Source: Alphaproteobacteria bacterium Ga0077535
Lineage (GTDB): Bacteria; Pseudomonadota; Alphaproteobacteria; Caulobacterales; Aquidulcibacteraceae
Assembly: GCA_001464425.1 (NCBI GenBank)
Contig: LNEK01000019.1
Span: 1 to 64,000, forward strand
Direction: 5' to 3'
Length of the DNA: 64,000 bases
Shown here: positions 61,079-64,000 of the stretch, piece by piece
Layout of the letters: each line of letters begins with the position of its first letter
How positions within the stretch are numbered: the stretch's first letter is position 1
Notes under the pieces: generated by a model
What the model was told of the DNA's origin: nothing
The model's input: the letters and a program-made list of their open reading frames with translations, nothing else
The model's database searches: none
Made by a program: the position numbers and the translations under genes

Positions 61079-61408
61079 ATGCGCATCAAACTGGCACTCG
61101 CCGCACTTTTCGCGCTCGCCGCGTGCGCATCGCCAGCGCCGGATATTGGCCAGCCTGGCCCAGGCGGCACGCCGCCGCCAATCCCGCTCGACGGCCCGAT
61201 TGCCTATCGCTGTGATAACGGCGCCCAACTCATGGTCGAAGCCGACGGCACGCAAGCGCGCGTCGCCATCATCGGCGGCCCTTCCATGGTGCTGCCGCGC
61301 GCGGGCGACGGCTATTACACTAACGGCCGCTACGGCTTCCGCGGGGGCGGCGCTTCGGCGCAATGGGAGGTCGGACGTGCGGCGCCCACCAGCTGCACAG
61401 GCAGCTAA
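61079..61408 (+). CDS. MliC-like lysozyme inhibitor lipoprotein
   Basis: A 109-residue lipoprotein (signal MRIKLALAALFALAAC, lipobox LAAC). The mature part has the YRCDNGAQLMVE and RYGFRGGGASAQWEV motifs, which resemble the MliC/PliC fold that blocks C-type lysozyme. The Cys pair (Cys45-like and near the end, TSCTGS) could form the family disulfide. Function by homology only. Confidence 0.72.
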   Translation: MRIKLALAALFALAACASPAPDIGQPGPGGTPPPIPLDGPIAYRCDNGAQLMVEADGTQARVAIIGGPSMVLPRAGDGYYTNGRYGFRGGGASAQWEVGRAAPTSCTGS

Positions 61409-61452
61409 AGGCAGCATAGGAAACTTCCCCGCGTCAGCAGCGTTGCCGCACC

Positions 61453-61959
61453 ATGACGGATGTCGTTCTCGACAACTCATCGCGCTCGCCTTGGAACCGC
61501 AACGATAAGCGGGGCCTCGCGATCAGCATCATACTCCCGTTCCTAGCCGTGCTGATCGGCAACGGCGCGGTCTACGCCCTGGGCTGGAATTCCAACGACC
61601 CCGCTTACGAGGCAGTATCGTTCAATCCCCCTGGCGGCGTCGTTGCTGTCGTGTGGCTTATCATCTTCCCGATGTGGGGCGCGGCCCGTTGGTACGCGTA
61701 TCAAACGGGCCTGGCGGGCCGTCGCGCTTCATACTGGATTTTGGCTTTGATCGGCTGGGCGCTGCTCTATCCCGTCATCACGTCCGGCTCGAACACGTTG
61801 ATCAGCGCGAGCGCCAACGCCGCCTCACTTGTCCTGGTCATCACCGCAGCCTTTCAGGCGCGCGCCGTCTCCAAGCGCGCATTCTGGCTCATCGCACCAT
61901 CGATCGCGTGGATCGGCTTCGCCACTGTGCTTGGCTTCTTCGCGCTCTCGCACGCTTAA
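61453..61959 (+). CDS. TspO/MBR family membrane protein
   Basis: A 168-residue five-TM protein of the TspO (translocator/peripheral benzodiazepine receptor) family. Features: YEAVSFNPPGGVVAVVWLIIFPMWGAARW, with the PP motif and W-rich loop of the porphyrin site, and YWILALIGWALLYPVITSG. In alphaproteobacteria TspO binds porphyrins and may regulate tetrapyrrole or oxygen response. It lies alone between the lipoprotein and plsY. Confidence 0.88.
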   Translation: MTDVVLDNSSRSPWNRNDKRGLAISIILPFLAVLIGNGAVYALGWNSNDPAYEAVSFNPPGGVVAVVWLIIFPMWGAARWYAYQTGLAGRRASYWILALIGWALLYPVITSGSNTLISASANAASLVLVITAAFQARAVSKRAFWLIAPSIAWIGFATVLGFFALSHA

Positions 61960-62009
61960 TCGGAACACGCCCTCTCCACAGGCTGGCTTTCGGCTGTTAG
62001 AGATGCCGA

Positions 62010-62681
62010 GTGCTGGCGCTTCCATTCCTTCTGGCCGCTATTGGCGGCTACCTCCTCGGCTCGATTCCGTTCGGGCTTGTGATCACCAAAGCCGCGGGGC
62101 TGGGCGATATACGCACCATCGGCTCCGGCAATATCGGCGCGACCAATGTGCTGCGCACCGGCCGCAAGGATCTCGCACTCGCGACGTTGCTGCTCGATGC
62201 AGGCAAGGCGGGGATTGCTTTGCTGCTTGCGCGGGAGCTGGCCGGCTTCGGAGGCTTTAGCGAGGAACTGCAACGCCAGATCGGCCTCACGGCCGGCGCC
62301 GCAGCTTTCATTGGCCACTGCTATCCGGTTTGGCTGAACTTCAAAGGCGGCAAGGGCGTCGCGACGTTCTTCGGCGTCCTTTTCGCAGGCGCTTGGCCAC
62401 TCGGCGTTATGGCGGGCGTCACTTGGCTCGCGGTGGCTACGATGTTTCGCTATTCATCACTCGCCGCGCTCTGCGCCGCCGCCATAGCACCGATCGCCGC
62501 GTTGGTGGCGGGGTTCAGCTGGGCGGAGATCGCATTCTCCGCATTGCTCGCGGCGCTCATCTTCTGGCGGCACAAAGCCAACATTGCGCGCTTGCGGGCC
62601 GGCACGGAGCCGCGCATCGGCGCCAAGAAAGACGGAGGCGATGCGCCGCCCGCCGCCGCCGAAGCTACGCCCGAAGCATGA
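62010..62681 (+). CDS. plsY: glycerol-3-phosphate acyltransferase PlsY
   Basis: PlsY transfers the acyl group from acylphosphate to glycerol 3-phosphate, the first phospholipid step. The 223-residue protein starts with a GTG at 62010 and has the three conserved motifs: GSIPFGLVITK, RTIGSGNIGATNVLRTG, HCYPVWLNFKGGKGVATFFG. There are five TM segments and a C-terminal Ala/Pro-rich tail (about 195-223). It overlaps the dprA remnant start (ATGA), matching the plsY-dprA-topA order common to alphaproteobacteria. Confidence 0.95.
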   Translation: MLALPFLLAAIGGYLLGSIPFGLVITKAAGLGDIRTIGSGNIGATNVLRTGRKDLALATLLLDAGKAGIALLLARELAGFGGFSEELQRQIGLTAGAAAFIGHCYPVWLNFKGGKGVATFFGVLFAGAWPLGVMAGVTWLAVATMFRYSSLAALCAAAIAPIAALVAGFSWAEIAFSALLAALIFWRHKANIARLRAGTEPRIGAKKDGGDAPPAAAEATPEA

Positions 62682-63015
62682 CGCGGACGCTGTCGCGCCC
62701 GGAGCGGATCGCTTGGGTGCGGCTGGCGCGCACGCCGCGGATTGGACCGCTAACCTTCCATCGTTTGATCGCGCGCCACCGCACGCCAAGCGCCGCGGCG
62801 CCGTTGCGCGCGCCCGCGACTTTCCGGGCCGAAACGGCATCATCTCGGACGTTTCTCGACCAGTCGTCGTCATCGAAGGGGCGCTCCGCCCGGGCTCGTT
62901 GATCACCGCCCGCGCGGCCGCGCGGCTGCTCTCGCCCACACCTATTTGCGTCAATGATCTCGCCCGCCCACTCGAGACCCCGCTGGCCCCGTCGCCGCCG
63001 CCCTCACGGAACTAG
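62678..63015 (+). pseudogene. dprA: DNA-protecting protein DprA remnant
   Basis: The N-terminal frame starts at 62678 (MTRTLSRPERIAWVRLART, PRIGPLTFHRLIARH), typical of DprA. After about 45 residues the family sequence resumes in a different frame as FPGRNGIISDVSRPVVVIEGALRPGSLITARAA and ends ICVNDLARPLETP at a stop at 63015. Most of the Rossmann domain (roughly 150-200 residues) is gone and the C-terminal DML1-like region is shortened. The gene is decayed by deletions and frameshift. Its location after plsY and before topA confirms the identity. Confidence 0.82.
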
Positions 63016-63062
63016 AAATGAACGGCCAAGCAGCATCGCTCCCAGGCGGCTACGCCGCATCT

Positions 63063-63182
63063 TCAGGCGCTGCGTTCTCCTGAAGCAGCGCCGCGGTTGG
63101 CGAGCTGCTCGGCGACATCACGGATATAGACAGCGACATCCTCGGCATTGATGTCCACTCCCCCCGTGTCGCGCTGCGGCAT
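63063..63182 (-). CDS. possible 39-aa ORF upstream of topA
   Basis: An ORF with an ATG at 63182 and TGA at 63063, encoding MPQRDTGGVDINAEDVAVYI and a charged helix to the end. A GGGA-type site lies 8 bases upstream. It could be a small protein or chance. It lies in the 390-base gap between the dprA remnant and topA; no other feature was recognised there. Confidence 0.25.
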   Translation of the reverse strand: MPQRDTGGVDINAEDVAVYIRDVAEQLANRGAASGERSA

Positions 63183-63403
63183 GCCATGTCCCGTTGCTAC
63201 TCAAGGTTGCTTTTAACATCCCTGAATTGACTCGGCCAGTCCCTTGCTGAGCGGTCGAAAGCGAGGATTCACAAGGGAAAATTAGGGCCGGCCTCGCATA
63301 AGCCCAGGTCAGCCCCCAATTCTGCGCGTTGACAGGCAGGGGGTCGCCCCCCAGTTTCCGGCCCGCTTCGGCCCGCGCCTTGACCCAAGAGCACCCGTCC
63401 AGA

Positions 63404-64000
63404 ATGAACGTCGTCGTCGTTGAATCCCCGGCTAAGGCCAAGACAATCAACAAGTATTTGGGCTCGGACTATAAGGTCCTGGCGTCCTACGGCCACATCC
63501 GCGACCTCCCCGCCAAGGACGGTTCGGTCAAGCCCGACGAAGACTTCGCCATGGATTGGGAGATCGACCCCAAATCCCGCCAGCGCGTCAAAGACATCGC
63601 CGACGCGATGAAAGACGCCGATCATCTGATCCTCGCAACCGACCCTGATCGCGAAGGCGAGGCCATCTCCTGGCACGTCCTGGAAGCGCTTAACCAGAAA
63701 AAGGCTCTGAAGGGGAAGACCGTCCAGCGCGTCACTTTCAACGCCATTACCAAGCCCGCCGTGCAGGCCGCCATGGCCGCCCCGCGCGACATCGATATGG
63801 AGTTGGTCGACGCCTATCTGGCCCGCCGCGCCCTCGATTACCTCGTCGGCTTTGGCCTCTCGCCGGTACTGTGGCGCAAGCTTCCGGGCTCGCGCTCAGC
63901 TGGCCGCGTCCAGTCCGTAGCGCTACGCATCATCGTTGACCGCGAGGTCGAGATCGAGCGCTTCAAGCCGCAGGAATATTGGTCCGTCGATGCGCAGCTC
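63404..64000 (+). CDS. topA: DNA topoisomerase I, N-terminal part (runs off the window)
   Basis: The ATG at 63404 starts MNVVVVESPAKAKTINKYLG, the TOPRIM start of bacterial topoisomerase I, and the 199 codons to the right edge remain open. ATDPDREGEAISWHV (TOPRIM DxDxE acidic residues) and LPGSRSAGRVQSVALRIIVDREVEIERF follow. The enzyme relaxes negative supercoils. The catalytic Tyr region lies beyond the edge. The start is placed at the first Met before the conserved VVVESPAKAKTI. Confidence 0.96.
   Translation, partial: MNVVVVESPAKAKTINKYLGSDYKVLASYGHIRDLPAKDGSVKPDEDFAMDWEIDPKSRQRVKDIADAMKDADHLILATDPDREGEAISWHVLEALNQKKALKGKTVQRVTFNAITKPAVQAAMAAPRDIDMELVDAYLARRALDYLVGFGLSPVLWRKLPGSRSAGRVQSVALRIIVDREVEIERFKPQEYWSVDAQL

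Noticed and set aside
1..64000. CRISPR array, prophage, or complete insertion sequence
   Set aside because: No regularly spaced direct repeats, phage structural genes or complete transposase were found; only the IS30 tail at the left edge.

Overview
The window looks like a chromosomal segment of a high-GC alphaproteobacterium, most likely from the Caulobacterales/Hyphomonadaceae side. This is inferred from gene content: a holdfast-type (hfs) polysaccharide locus, a ceramidase-family protein, and the housekeeping order gatC-gatA / ruvX / pyrB-pyrC / plsY-dprA-topA. Only one short mobile-element remnant was seen (the tail of an IS30-type transposase at the left edge), and no prophage or CRISPR array.

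Region 1 (1-13.2 kb) opens with the transposase tail and an orphan gene. A Tat-exported MsrB follows, then a tight group that resembles the 'rSAM/selenodomain' or arsenosugar-type gene set. A minus-strand operon holds TIGR04283 glycosyltransferase, TIGR04282 transferase, DUF1499 and a fatty-acid hydroxylase/sterol desaturase-like protein. Diverging from it is a plus operon of TVP38/TMEM64, an FAD disulfide oxidoreductase and methylthioadenosine phosphorylase. A radical SAM enzyme and a DUF547 protein come next. No ArsM methyltransferase or classic ArsS is visible. An alpha/beta hydrolase, a ceramidase-like membrane protein and a sparsely coding stretch with two possible small genes close the region.

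Region 2 (13.2-34.7 kb) is devoted to surface polysaccharides. The first cluster (13.2-25.4 kb) has a CelD-type acetyltransferase, methyltransferase, GT2, ExoY-type initiating transferase, WecG/TagA transferase, GT4, a Wzc tyrosine autokinase, Wza export protein, a polymerase-like membrane protein, a GH5 glycosidase and a Wzx-type flippase. A tRNA-Ser(GCU) separates it from the second cluster (25.9-34.7 kb). That cluster follows the Caulobacter holdfast layout: HfsE-like initiating transferase, HfsF-like flippase, HfsG-like GT2, HfsH-like deacetylase, another GT2, then HfsB- and HfsA-like proteins divergent from an HfsD-like export protein. A two-domain PilZ protein at 46.1 kb could tie c-di-GMP signalling to these systems, but this is inference.

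Region 3 (34.8-54.1 kb) begins with the Anbu-associated set: a circularly permuted ATP-grasp protein, an alpha-E protein, and an Anbu proteasome-like peptidase gene that is frameshifted. Mixed genes follow: Sel1-repeat protein, GST, RcnB-like protein, gatB, PAS protein, Pr6Pr membrane protein, GMC oxidoreductase, PilZ and GYF-like proteins, nitronate monooxygenase-like protein, three cell-wall proteins (M23, DUF882/M15, L,D-transpeptidase), gamma carbonic anhydrase, PhoH and a tandem-duplicated DUF3126 protein.

Region 4 (54.1-64 kb) is housekeeping: gatC, a GNAT gene and gatA; ruvX with an AEC transporter; pyrB, a tiny membrane ORF and a dihydroorotase-like gene whose HxH metal ligands are missing; MliC-like and TspO proteins; plsY; a decayed dprA; and the first 199 codons of topA, which runs off the right edge.
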